Assembly: GCA_016717005.1 (NCBI GenBank)
Contig: JADJUF010000007.1
Coordinates: 316,001 to 380,000, forward strand
Length of the DNA stretch: 64,000 nucleotides
DNA from: Myxococcales bacterium
Lineage (GTDB): Bacteria; Myxococcota_A; Polyangia; Haliangiales; Haliangiaceae
Direction of reading: 5' to 3'
Below, piece after piece: positions 56,695-64,000 of the stretch (positions within the stretch are counted from its first letter, which is position 1; the number at the start of each line of letters is the position of its first letter). The notes below the pieces were generated by a model that saw only the letters and a program-made list of their open reading frames with translations, was not told the origin of the DNA and did no database searches. The translations under genes were made by a program, and so were the position numbers.

Positions 56695-58611
56695 ATGTCG
56701 CTCCGACCGCTCGCCCTCACTGTCGTGGTCGCACTGGCGGCTCCCGCGATCCCCGCGGCCCGCGCCGACCAGCTCAACGGCGGCGTGGTCAGCATGGAGC
56801 TGCGGCTGCCGTCGGAGTCGAACCCGAGCAACTACGCCGCGCCGACCCCGACCTACCTGAAGAAGTACTTCAACCAGGCCCGGTGCGCCTGCGACAAGAG
56901 CGGCACCGATCAGCTCTATCAGATCCGCTACACGTGGCAGACCGCGCCGACCAGCGCGGTGGCGCAGCCGCTCGAGATCTGGGTCGGCCTGGGCTGCCAG
57001 AGCGACAACCCCCAGACCACCCGCGACAACTGCGCGAAGCTCGCGCAGATCGTCGATCCCGACGCGCTGACCCAGACCGTCGAGCGCGAGTACTCGGTGA
57101 GCACGCTGCTGTTCCCGAAGCTCACCACCTGCGAGGTGGCCGACCGCGTCGGCGAGCACTGGGCGGTGACCGAGACCTCCGACGCGGTCTGGGACGCGGA
57201 CAACCGGGCCCAGCTGACGGTCGCCGCCGATCTGCTGCCGCCGCCGGTGCCGACCACGGTGACCCTGGCCCCGCTCGAGAGCGGCATCACGCTCGAGTGG
57301 GACGCGCCGACCGATCGAGCCGACGACATCGCCTACTACCAGGCGCTGTGCGCCAAGGAGGACGGCTCGCTGGCCCACACCACGCCGACCCACAGCGCGC
57401 AGTACCAGACCACGCGCACGCTGTGCGGCGCCGCCACCGATCCTGCGCTCCCGGCCGCGACGATCAAGAACGACACCGGCGCGCCGACCGGGACCCTGCC
57501 GGTGGCGCTGTCCCAGCTGAGCAGCAGCTTCGTGTGCGGGCAGTCCACGGGCGGCAGCTCGATCAGCCTCGAGGGCCTCGAGAACGGCCAGGCCTACTGG
57601 GTCGTGCTGCTGTCGGTCGACGCCGCCGGCAACGTCGCGGGCGTCTACGTCGACCGGCCGATCACCCCGCAGCCGGTGACCGACTTCTGGGAGGAGCTCA
57701 ACAACGAGGACCCCTACGTCCAGGGCGGCTTCTGCGTCGCCCAGGTCGGCACCACCGGCGGCCTCGGCGCGGTCGCGCTGGTCACGCTCGCGACCCTGAT
57801 CGCCGTCCGGCGCCGGCGCCGCCCCGGCCGCCGCCTCGCGGGCCTGATCACGCTGGCGCTGGTGCTGGCGCCGACGATCGCCTCGGCCCAGGAGAGCTAC
57901 TCGCCGTACTGGCAGGACGACCCGGCCGACGCGACCGGGCTCGACGAGGCGACCTGGGCGCTCGGGATCCGGCTGGGGCCGTACCGCCCGTCGATCGACG
58001 CCAAGTTCGACTCGAGCCCTGGGCCCTACGCCCGCACGTTCCTCAAGGACAGCGTGCTGTTCGCGGTCGATCTCCACCGGGTCTGGAACCTGGCCCGCGG
58101 CCAGCTCGGGGTCGGCGTCACCGCCGGCTACTACTCGAACTCGGCGCTGGCGTGGGAGGACGGGTCGCTGCCGAGCGATCCGATGCGCCCGCGCGCCAGC
58201 AAGAACCTGACGCGCCTGTCGATCGTCCCGACCGCGCTCACCGCGATCTACCGGGCGACGATCATCGACGACGAGCTCGGCGTGCCGATCGTGCCGTACG
58301 TCCGCGGCGGCGTCGCCTACGACGTCTGGTGGATCAAGAACCCGGCCGACGAGCTGTCGACGCACATGAGCTGCGCCACCTGCTCCGACAAGGCCATCGG
58401 CGGGACGATCGGCCTGGTCGCCGCGGTCGGCCTCGCCGTCCGCGCCGAGCGCATCGACGAGGACGCCGCGATCTCGATGCGCAACTCCGGGCTCGCCCAC
58501 GCCGGCTTCTTCGCCGAGGTCGAGCTGGGCTGGGTCGACGGGTTCGGCAACGACACCAAGCTCTCGGTCGGCGACACCACCTGGTTCGGCGGCATCAACT
58601 TCGAGTTTTGA
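56695..58611 (+). CDS. Fused MYXO-CTERM-type surface protein and outer-membrane barrel
   Basis: 638 aa. Signal peptide MSLRPLALTVVVALAAPAIPAARA, then a Cys-rich surface part with fibronectin-like segments (SGITLEWDAPTDRADDIAYY; LENGQAYWVVLLSVDAAGN). At about 350-385 there is a C-terminal-sorting-like module: FCVAQVGTTGG, a hydrophobic stretch, then a run of five Arg. It continues into a second signal-like helix (LITLALVLAPTIASA) and a 240-residue beta-barrel-like domain (TWALGIRLGPYRPS ... DTTWFGGINFEF). From memory, Myxococcus has these halves as two neighbouring genes. ATG 56695 has an aaagg ribosome site; TTG 56677 is an alternative. Confidence 0.75.
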   Translation: MSLRPLALTVVVALAAPAIPAARADQLNGGVVSMELRLPSESNPSNYAAPTPTYLKKYFNQARCACDKSGTDQLYQIRYTWQTAPTSAVAQPLEIWVGLGCQSDNPQTTRDNCAKLAQIVDPDALTQTVEREYSVSTLLFPKLTTCEVADRVGEHWAVTETSDAVWDADNRAQLTVAADLLPPPVPTTVTLAPLESGITLEWDAPTDRADDIAYYQALCAKEDGSLAHTTPTHSAQYQTTRTLCGAATDPALPAATIKNDTGAPTGTLPVALSQLSSSFVCGQSTGGSSISLEGLENGQAYWVVLLSVDAAGNVAGVYVDRPITPQPVTDFWEELNNEDPYVQGGFCVAQVGTTGGLGAVALVTLATLIAVRRRRRPGRRLAGLITLALVLAPTIASAQESYSPYWQDDPADATGLDEATWALGIRLGPYRPSIDAKFDSSPGPYARTFLKDSVLFAVDLHRVWNLARGQLGVGVTAGYYSNSALAWEDGSLPSDPMRPRASKNLTRLSIVPTALTAIYRATIIDDELGVPIVPYVRGGVAYDVWWIKNPADELSTHMSCATCSDKAIGGTIGLVAAVGLAVRAERIDEDAAISMRNSGLAHAGFFAEVELGWVDGFGNDTKLSVGDTTWFGGINFEF

Positions 58612-59414
58612 GCGACGCCGACGACCGCCCCAGCGCCGGCGCCCGTCAGGTGCGGCTGACCGTCGAGTACGACGGCGCCGAGTTTGGCGGCTGGCAGCGC
58701 CAGAACAACGCCCCGACGGTGCAGGGCCACCTCGAGGCCGCGCTGGCGCAGCTGCTCACCACGCCGACCCCGGTCCGCGGCGCCTCGCGCACGGACGCCG
58801 GCGTCCACGCGCTCGGCCAGGTCGCGAGCTTCCGCACCGACAAGACCATCCCGGTCCAGGGCATCCGGCGCGGGCTCAACGCGCTCTTGCCGCCGGCGAT
58901 CGCGGTGCTCGAGGCCCAGGACGTCGACCTCGACTTCCACCCGCGGTTCCACGCCTCCGGCAAGCACTACCGCTACGTCGTGCTGGCGCGCCCGGATCGC
59001 TCACCGCGCTGGCGCAACTGGGCCTGGCACCGCCGGGCCCCGCTCGACGTCGCGGCCATGACCGCGGCCGCCGCCGACTTCGTGGGGGAGCACGACTTCG
59101 CGGCCCTGCGCGCGGTCGGGTGCGCCGCCCGGACCACCCGGCGCCACATCACCCAGGTGACCCTGGCGCAGCCCGAGCCGGGGCTGATCGCGGTCGATGT
59201 CCACGGCAACGCGTTCCTGCGCAACATGGTGCGCATCCTGGTGGGGACCCTGGTGGAGATCGGCGAAGGCCGCCGGCCCGCGACCGATGTCCCCGAGATC
59301 CTTGCGAGTCTCGACCGTGCCCGGGCCGGGCAGACCGCCCCGCCACAGGGGCTGACCCTCGTCGAGGTCCGCTACGACGGGACTCGTGTAAGCTCGCGGC
59401 CGCACAGCCGTTGA
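58608..59414 (+). CDS. truA: tRNA pseudouridine(38-40) synthase
   Basis: 268 aa from the TTG that overlaps the previous stop (TTGA); a GTG at 58650 would give 254 aa and the more usual N-terminus MRLTVEYDG. Signature: YDGAEFGGWQRQ, catalytic D63 (TTG numbering) in GASRTDAGVHALGQV, and HGNAFLRNMVRILVGTLVEIG. Isomerises uridines in the anticodon arm of tRNAs. The ECF sigma gene follows after 13 bp on the same strand. Confidence 0.93.
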   Translation: MSDADDRPSAGARQVRLTVEYDGAEFGGWQRQNNAPTVQGHLEAALAQLLTTPTPVRGASRTDAGVHALGQVASFRTDKTIPVQGIRRGLNALLPPAIAVLEAQDVDLDFHPRFHASGKHYRYVVLARPDRSPRWRNWAWHRRAPLDVAAMTAAAADFVGEHDFAALRAVGCAARTTRRHITQVTLAQPEPGLIAVDVHGNAFLRNMVRILVGTLVEIGEGRRPATDVPEILASLDRARAGQTAPPQGLTLVEVRYDGTRVSSRPHSR

Positions 59415-59427
59415 GGAGGCGTCCGCC

Positions 59428-60018
59428 GTGGTCTCGGAACCCGCCAGCGAGCTACCGCTCGAAGCAGAAGAGCGGCTCATCCGGGAAGCCCAGGGCGGGC
59501 ACCTCGACGCCATGCGCCCGCTCCTCGAACGCTACGCCCCGCCGCTCTACGCCTCGGTGATCCTGCCGCGGCTCGGCAACGCCGTGTCGGCCGAGGAGGT
59601 CCTGCGCGACACCCTGGCCACCGCGGTCGAGAAGATCGACCGGTTCACCTGGCAGGGCAAGACGATCTACCCGTGGCTGCGGCAGATCGCGATCAACAAG
59701 ATCTTCGACGTCCACCGCGGCGCCAAGCGCGCGCGCAAGCTCGCCGATGCGATCGCCCGGGAGCTGCCGGCCGAGACCGATCCCGACAGCTCGGCCGACG
59801 CCCAGCTGATGGCCGATCAGGAGCGCGCGCTCCACCGCACCCAGATCGAGGCGACCCTGGCCGAGCTGCCCGAGCGCTACCGCCTGGCCATCGAGCTGCG
59901 GCTGATCGGCGAGCTGTCGCGCGACGAGTGCGCCCGCCGCTTCGAGATCTCGGTCGGCGCGTTCGACGTGCTCCTCCACCGCGCCGTCCGCTCGTTCCGC
60001 AAGCAGTTCACCCGCTGA
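59428..60018 (+). CDS. ECF-type RNA polymerase sigma factor
   Basis: 196 aa, GTG start with a strong gaggagg site. Region 2 spans about residues 20-95 (EERLIREAQGGHLDAMRPLL ... FTWQGKTIYPWLRQIAINKI) and region 4 about 125-190 (ATLAELPERYRLAIELRLIG, then SRDECARRFEISVGAFDVLL, HRAVRSFRK). No region 3 or 1.1. It heads a run of genes, each on the plus strand and closely linked: a single-TM protein, a TPR lipoprotein and two Cys-rich lipoproteins. The next gene is the probable anti-sigma factor. Confidence 0.88.
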   Translation: MVSEPASELPLEAEERLIREAQGGHLDAMRPLLERYAPPLYASVILPRLGNAVSAEEVLRDTLATAVEKIDRFTWQGKTIYPWLRQIAINKIFDVHRGAKRARKLADAIARELPAETDPDSSADAQLMADQERALHRTQIEATLAELPERYRLAIELRLIGELSRDECARRFEISVGAFDVLLHRAVRSFRKQFTR

Positions 60019-60098
60019 CGTCCCGCCGCCCCGCACCCGCCCCGCTGCCTCACCGCCCCGCCGCACCCCACGACCCCAGAGCCCCCCGAGAACAACCC

Positions 60099-60728
60099 AT
60101 GCGCCCCGACGACCCCACCGACCTCGACCCGGACGACGACCTGACGGTCCCGGCGCCGGACGCCGACGCCGACGCCGGCGAGCGCGCGCGGGCGCGGGCG
60201 TTCGCCGAGCTGATCGACAAGGTCGTGGCCGGCCGGACCCCGGCGGCGGTCCCGGCCGAGGACCAGGCGCTGGTCGAGGTCGCGACCGCGCTGCGCGCCA
60301 CGATGCGCCCGGTCGAGCTCGGCGCCAGCCGTCGGGCCTCGATCGTCGAGGCCGCGCTCGCCACCGCGATCGACCGCCGCGGCGGGCGCGTGGGCGCCAG
60401 CACCAGCGGCGCCCTGCCGGTGGTGCCGATCACCGCCGCGCCCCGACGCCGGGCCGCCCGCGCGGTGCCCTGGGTGGTGGCGGCCGCGACCAGCCTGGTG
60501 GCCGCGGCGACCCTGACCTTGTGGCTGCGCGACCGCGGCGACCACCGCGGCGCGCCGACCGCCACGGCCGCGCCGCTGCCCCTCGAGCAGCGCTCGCGCT
60601 CCGCCGACGCCCTGGTCGGGGTGATCGAGCGCGACCGCGCCGGCGCGGCCGTCGATCGCATCGATGCCATCTACGCCGATCGCCTGGGCGGCTTCCGCGA
60701 GCGTACGATGGCAGGAGGTCCCCGATGA
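60099..60728 (+). CDS. Single-pass membrane protein, probable anti-sigma factor
   Basis: 209 aa. Acidic N-terminus (DDPTDLDPDDD), a cytoplasmic helical part (RARAFAELIDKVVAGRTP, EDQALVEVATALRATMRP), then one TM helix at about 126-147 (VPWVVAAATSLVAAATLTLWL), with a short periplasmic tail. No ZAS His-Cys motif, so it would be a zinc-independent type; the assignment rests on position 80 bp after the sigma gene and on topology. The stop overlaps the next ATG (ATGA). Confidence 0.6.
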   Translation: MRPDDPTDLDPDDDLTVPAPDADADAGERARARAFAELIDKVVAGRTPAAVPAEDQALVEVATALRATMRPVELGASRRASIVEAALATAIDRRGGRVGASTSGALPVVPITAAPRRRAARAVPWVVAAATSLVAAATLTLWLRDRGDHRGAPTATAAPLPLEQRSRSADALVGVIERDRAGAAVDRIDAIYADRLGGFRERTMAGGPR

Positions 60729-61306
60729 AGCCCACCGGCTCGATCCTGCCGCTCCTCGCCGCGCTGCTCGCGCTGCTCGGCGCGTGCACGTCGTCGGACG
60801 ACGGCCGCGCGACCGGCCGCGTGACCCGGGTCACGGCGCCCGAGGACGCCATCGACGAGCGCCTGATGCTGGCCCTGTCACAGGCGAAGAATTTTCATCA
60901 CAAGGCCAAGGTCTACATGAGCGATGGCAAGCCCGAGCTGGCGATCGCGGCGGTGCGCGGGGTGCTCGCGGTCGAGTTCCCGGCCGGCGCGCCCGAGGCC
61001 GACGACGTCCGCGCCGACGCCCGGGCGCTCCTGGCCAAGCTCCTGCTCGCGCGCGGCGAGGCGGACGCCGCCATGAGCGAGCTCGACGCCGGCCTGGCCA
61101 GCGCCACCCGCGAGTCGTTCTTCGTGGCCAACCTCTACACCGTCCGCGGCGAGGTGCTCGAGGCCCAGGCCGCCAAGCTCGACGGCTCGACCACACCCGA
61201 CGACGTCACCCGCGCGCGCGAGCTGCGGCGCCAGGCGATCGTGGCCTACGACAAGTCGATCGCGATCAACGCGGCGCTGCAGCAGCGACTGATGGAGCGC
61301 CGATGA
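60725..61306 (+). CDS. TPR-like lipoprotein of the sigma-factor operon
   Basis: 193 aa. Lipoprotein signal (MKPTGSILPLLAALLALLGAC). The mature part is all-helical, with TPR-like pairs (KNFHHKAKVYMSDGKPELAI; ARALLAKLLLARGEADAAMS; ANLYTVRGEVLEAQAAKL). Both ends overlap neighbours by four bases (ATGA). Probably a periplasmic adaptor, function unknown. Confidence 0.78.
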   Translation: MKPTGSILPLLAALLALLGACTSSDDGRATGRVTRVTAPEDAIDERLMLALSQAKNFHHKAKVYMSDGKPELAIAAVRGVLAVEFPAGAPEADDVRADARALLAKLLLARGEADAAMSELDAGLASATRESFFVANLYTVRGEVLEAQAAKLDGSTTPDDVTRARELRRQAIVAYDKSIAINAALQQRLMERR

Positions 61307-61749
61307 TCCGGCTCGCGATCGGGTGCGCGCTGGCCGGCGGCCTCGCCGGCGCGCTGGTGGCGTGCGCCGGTCGGGCCCAGCCGCCGGTGGCGTGGTCCGA
61401 GCTGCAGGCCAAGCGCAACGAGATCACCGCGCTCGCGACCCAGATCCGCCAGTGGCGCCACGAGGGCGGCCTCGGGGTCGAGCCCGACGACGCCACCGTG
61501 CTCGCGATGGCCTACACCACCGCGGCCACCGCGGCCCGGGCGTGCGTGCTGCCGGCGCCGCCGGTCACGCGCTGCGCCGACGTGTGCGAGCTCGGCAGCG
61601 CGATCTGCGAGAACGCCGAGGACATCTGCGCGATCGCCGCCGAGCTCGGCGACGACGCCTGGGCCAAGGACAAGTGCGACAGCGCCAAGGCCTCGTGCCG
61701 CGAGGCCCAGGAGCGCTGCTGCACCTGCAACCGCGAGGAGACCCCGTGA
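61303..61749 (+). CDS. Ten-cysteine lipoprotein A
   Basis: 148 aa. Lipoprotein signal (GCALAGGLAGALVAC), a helical linker (AWSELQAKRNEITALATQIR), then a C-terminal domain with ten Cys: C-x9-C-x3-C-x6-C-x6-C-x15-C-x6-C-x6-CC-x-C. Shared non-Cys residues with the next protein include ADVC/GDVC, the IC-x-NA-x-x-IC step, the D-x-WA turn and the terminal RCCxC. Cys seven apart on predicted helices suggest a helical hairpin held by disulphides or binding metal. No known family recognised. GTGA overlap with lipoprotein B. Confidence 0.8.
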   Translation: MIRLAIGCALAGGLAGALVACAGRAQPPVAWSELQAKRNEITALATQIRQWRHEGGLGVEPDDATVLAMAYTTAATAARACVLPAPPVTRCADVCELGSAICENAEDICAIAAELGDDAWAKDKCDSAKASCREAQERCCTCNREETP

Positions 61750-62186
61750 CCGGCGCCCGCCTGCTCGTGTCGCTGCTCGCCGCCGCCGCGTTGACCGCGC
61801 TGATCGCCTGCGGCGCTCGGCCGCAACGGGCCGACACTTCGGCGCCGCCGCTGGCGCCGGTCGGCGCGATCCACGATCAGATCGTCGCGCTCGATCAGCA
61901 GATCGCCGTCGACCGCGACGCCCAGGGCGGCACCGCGCCCGACGCGACCGCGATCGAGGCCGCGCACACGATGTCGGTGCTCGACGCCGTCGGCGTGTGC
62001 GCGCGCCCGCTCGACGACACCTGCGGCGACGTCTGCACGCTGTCCGACTCGATCTGCGGCAACGCCTCGAAGATCTGCGACCTGGCCGGGCAGCTGCCGG
62101 GCGACGACTGGGCCGCGGAGCGCTGCGACGCCGGCAAGGCCACGTGCGTCACCGCCAGCCAGCGCTGCTGCGCCTGCGCGCCGTGA
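61746..62186 (+). CDS. Ten-cysteine lipoprotein B, paralogue of A
   Basis: 146 aa, GTG start overlapping the previous stop. Lipoprotein signal (LLAAAALTALIAC), a helical linker (GAIHDQIVALDQQIAVDRD), and the same ten-Cys domain: C-x7-C-x3-C-x6-C-x6-C-x15-C-x6-C-x6-CC-x-C, ending ASQRCCACAP. Arose by tandem duplication with protein A, now well diverged except for the Cys frame. Its final 10 codons and TGA are part of a 42-bp unit repeated downstream. Confidence 0.8.
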   Translation: MTGARLLVSLLAAAALTALIACGARPQRADTSAPPLAPVGAIHDQIVALDQQIAVDRDAQGGTAPDATAIEAAHTMSVLDAVGVCARPLDDTCGDVCTLSDSICGNASKICDLAGQLPGDDWAAERCDAGKATCVTASQRCCACAP

Positions 62187-62321
62187 GCGCCTCGCGCCAG
62201 CCAGCGCTGCTGCGCCTGCGCGCCGTGAGCGCCTCGCGCCAGCCAGCGCTGCTGCGCCTGCGCGCCGTGAGCGCCTCGCGCCAGCCAGCGCTGCTGCGCC
62301 TGCGCGCCGTGAGCGCCTGCG
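62154..62321. repeat. Four 42-bp copies spanning the stop codon of lipoprotein B
   Basis: Units start at 62154, 62196, 62238 and 62280 and are practically identical until the fourth diverges near 62319. The first unit encodes the last ten residues of the lipoprotein (ASQRCCACAP) plus its TGA (62184-62186) and three more codons. Since 42 is a multiple of three, each further unit would again carry the same ten codons and stop in frame. The near identity indicates recent expansion or gene conversion. Confidence 0.95.
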
Positions 62322-62446
62322 GCCTGCCTCGCGACCGTGATCCGGGCCGTGCTCGTCCCGTGATCCATGTGATCCGGGTCGGGCCGGGCGCCCTCCGCGC
62401 CGCCGACGACTGGCGCCTGGCCCGTCGCCGCGAGTAACGTCGCCGC
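62322..62446. other. Spacer between repeat array and second FadL-like gene
   Basis: 125 bp. A short plus-strand frame from a GTG at about 62361 (VIHVIRVGPGALRAADDWRL, then ARRRE and a TAA at 62435-62437) could be a micro-protein or the tail of a decayed gene; there is no other support. The promoter of the following gene must be in or before this piece. Confidence 0.3.
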
Positions 62447-63784
62447 GTGATCGCCCGCCTCGCCGGCGCCTGGGTCCTCGTCGCGGTGACCGCGGTGAGC
62501 GCGCGCGCCGGCGTCGAGCTCGGGCCGCTGTCGCCGCGCGCGATCGGCCACGCCGGCGCCACGGTGGTGTCCGACGACGGCGCCGCCGCGGCGTTCCGGT
62601 CCCCGGCCGCGATCGCCCGGCGCGACGTCCGCCGCGCCCAGCTCGCCGGGCTCGCCCTCGACGACGAGGCCGCGCTGATCACCCCCGATCATCCCCGGGT
62701 CAGCGACGTCGGCGGCGCCACGCTGACGCCGACGGTCGGCGCGGAGGGCCACCTGGGGCCGCTGGTGCTCGCGGTCGCGTTCGCGACCACCGAGCTGTTC
62801 ACGCACGAGCTGCCGACCCCGGCGCTCGATCTGCCGGCCGACGACGTCGCCCGGCGCTACCCCCACCGCTACGACGGCGTGACCGCGAGCTGGCAGCGCC
62901 GGAGCCTGGCCGCCGCCGCCGCGCTGCGCCCGACCGACTGGCTCGCGGTCGGCGTCGCGATCACCCTCGGCCAGGTCGACCTCGAGGAGCGCCGCCGGTT
63001 GTGGGCGGGCTTCGCCGGGCGCGATCCGCTGGCCCAGCCCGGCCGCGACCTCGACGTCACGATCGCCGCCGGCGACGGGCTGGTGCCGGGCGCCGCGATC
63101 GGCGCGCTGATCGCCCCGCTCGACACGCCGCTCGAGCTGGCGATCGGCGTGGCCTGGAGCGACGACGTCCGCGCCGACGGCGAGGCCGTGATCGTCCCCA
63201 CCGCCGACGCCGCGACCGTGCGCGCGGTGGCGCCCCGAGCCCAGGCCCGGTTCGGCTCGGCGCTCACCACCAGCCTGGGCGTCCGCTGGCTGGGCGAGCG
63301 CTACGCCGTCGAGGGCGCCGCGACCTGGATCGCCTACCCGACCGGCGACGATCCCTGGACGCTGACCGGCGTCGACGTCGTCGATCAGAGCGGCGCGACC
63401 GCGCGCCTGACCACGCTGCCGAGCCGGTTCCCGCGCCGGGCCCACGGCACCCTGGCCGCGGCCGTCGACCTCGAGATCATCCCGGCGTTCGCGTGGCTCG
63501 CGCTCGGCTACCGGTGGGCGTCGGCCGCGTCGCCCGGGCCCGCGACGTCGACCGTCGGCGCCGCGCTCGGCGGCCACACCCTCGCCGTCGGTCTCGAGCT
63601 CGCCGCCGGCGACGCCACGATCACGATCGGCGTCGCCCGCCAGCTCGCGCGCACGGTCACCACCCGCGCGCCGGGCCTGCCCCTCGACAACCCGTTCCCC
63701 GGCGGCGTCGCGCCCGCCAACCTCGGCGACCACGAGGCCTCGCTCGACCTGATCGGCGTCGGCCTCGAGCTGACCGCGCCGTAG
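62447..63784 (+). CDS. OmpP1/FadL-like outer-membrane protein
   Basis: 445 aa, GTG start. Signal peptide (LAGAWVLVAVTAVSARA), then the FadL-type opening GVELGPLSPRAIGHAGATVV and AAAFRSPAAIARRD (the SPAA equivalent of NPAA). The rest alternates beta strands (LAAAAALRPTDWLAVGVAIT; LELAIGVAWSDDVRADGE; TLAVGLELAAGDATITIGVA) and ends in a typical GVGLELTAP-like strand. Probable hydrophobic-compound porin, a distant relative of the one at 12461-13654 but without a lipase partner. Confidence 0.75.
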   Translation: MIARLAGAWVLVAVTAVSARAGVELGPLSPRAIGHAGATVVSDDGAAAAFRSPAAIARRDVRRAQLAGLALDDEAALITPDHPRVSDVGGATLTPTVGAEGHLGPLVLAVAFATTELFTHELPTPALDLPADDVARRYPHRYDGVTASWQRRSLAAAAALRPTDWLAVGVAITLGQVDLEERRRLWAGFAGRDPLAQPGRDLDVTIAAGDGLVPGAAIGALIAPLDTPLELAIGVAWSDDVRADGEAVIVPTADAATVRAVAPRAQARFGSALTTSLGVRWLGERYAVEGAATWIAYPTGDDPWTLTGVDVVDQSGATARLTTLPSRFPRRAHGTLAAAVDLEIIPAFAWLALGYRWASAASPGPATSTVGAALGGHTLAVGLELAAGDATITIGVARQLARTVTTRAPGLPLDNPFPGGVAPANLGDHEASLDLIGVGLELTAP

Positions 63785-63912
63785 GGACGATGCACCCCGG
63801 AATGGTCCATCCATGACACGTTCTTCTCGGCTGCCGTCATCTGGACGTGCGAGTATCCGCTTTCAACAGGCGGATCGGCGTCGTTCGTGAACAACCAAGA
63901 GTGGAAAGGGGC

Positions 63913-64000
63913 ATGAGTCTGATGCGTACCCAGTTCGCCAAGGACGCGGGCCTGCTCTCAAAGGTGGGTGTAGCTTTTCAAGTGCTTGTGGGAATTGGCG
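63913..64000 (+). CDS. 5' end of an unknown gene cut by the right edge
   Basis: ATG at 63913 preceded by aaagggg; 29 codons visible: MSLMRTQFAKDAGLLSKVGV then AFQVLVGIG. Its hydrophobic stretch could start a membrane segment. Codon use is less GC-biased than in the rest of the window (TCA, GTA, GCT, TTT, CTT, GGA, ATT). A frame upstream (CEYPLSTGG ... NNQEWKGA) ends in a TGA that overlaps this ATG, so it could belong to a second, truncated reading frame. No identification possible. Confidence 0.45.
   Translation, partial: MSLMRTQFAKDAGLLSKVGVAFQVLVGIG

Overview
The window is about 64 kb of very GC-rich DNA (well above 70 % by eye) with tightly packed genes, many GTG starts and 4-nt stop/start overlaps. 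Lipoproteins are abundant, several with long Asp/Ala- or Pro/Ala-rich linkers. Other clues are a MYXO-CTERM-like sorting tail, a volA-fadL-type pair, a full two-component/sigma-54 regulator pair and L31/RF1 in tandem. Together these point to a chromosome segment from a myxobacterium (Myxococcota), plausibly of the Haliangium/Kofleriaceae kind. That placement is inference; no rRNA or other taxonomic marker is present. No tRNA, rRNA, IS element, integrase or CRISPR array was found.

Layout. 1-5.6 kb: a basic secreted protein cut by the left edge, a dCMP deaminase, ileS, lspA and a lipoprotein. 5.6-11.2 kb (minus): comEC, a TPR-AIM24 protein and pabB, each pair overlapping by GTGA. 11.2-17.3 kb: an EamA transporter with a repeat array at its 3' end, a VolA-like lipase/FadL-like porin operon, a 0.7 kb repeat field, and a lipoprotein gene broken by an 8-bp duplication. 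17.4-26.5 kb: CPBP protease, SpoIID-like protein, beta-carbonic anhydrase behind a perfect palindrome, a zinc-ribbon/LRV protein with two frameshifts, lipoproteins, a DUF1697 protein and a SUKH-WGR-like protein. 26.7-31 kb (minus): selA (frameshifted), a MinD/J-like/RodZ-HTH fusion, a small conserved-looking protein and rluD. 31-34.8 kb: histidine kinase and NtrC-type regulator. 34.9-41.7 kb: LysR regulator, acylphosphatase, a divergent Rho, phosphoesterase, rpmE, prfA and small envelope proteins. 41.7-46 kb: TlpA- and DsbA-like thiol proteins, then FadR-like regulator-etfB-etfA. 46-49.7 kb: MscS channel, an Hsp70-like ATPase and a Cys-rich lipoprotein. 49.9-56.6 kb: M3 peptidase and MoxR-DUF58-transglutaminase. 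56.7-64 kb: a fused MYXO-CTERM/beta-barrel protein, truA, an ECF sigma operon with two ten-cysteine lipoproteins, a second FadL-like porin, and the 5' end of an unknown gene in less GC-rich DNA.

Most interesting points. (1) Four independent tandem-repeat arrays lie directly 3' of genes; in three the repeat unit contains the gene's own stop codon. (2) The ECF sigma/membrane protein/TPR-lipoprotein/paired Cys-rich lipoprotein operon is a candidate undescribed envelope-stress module. (3) A Rho paralogue keeps its RNA-binding front end but has lost the catalytic glutamate. (4) A perfect FadR-type box sits on the start codon of the regulator of the etf operon. (5) Three genes carry short indels; these could be real decay or assembly errors.
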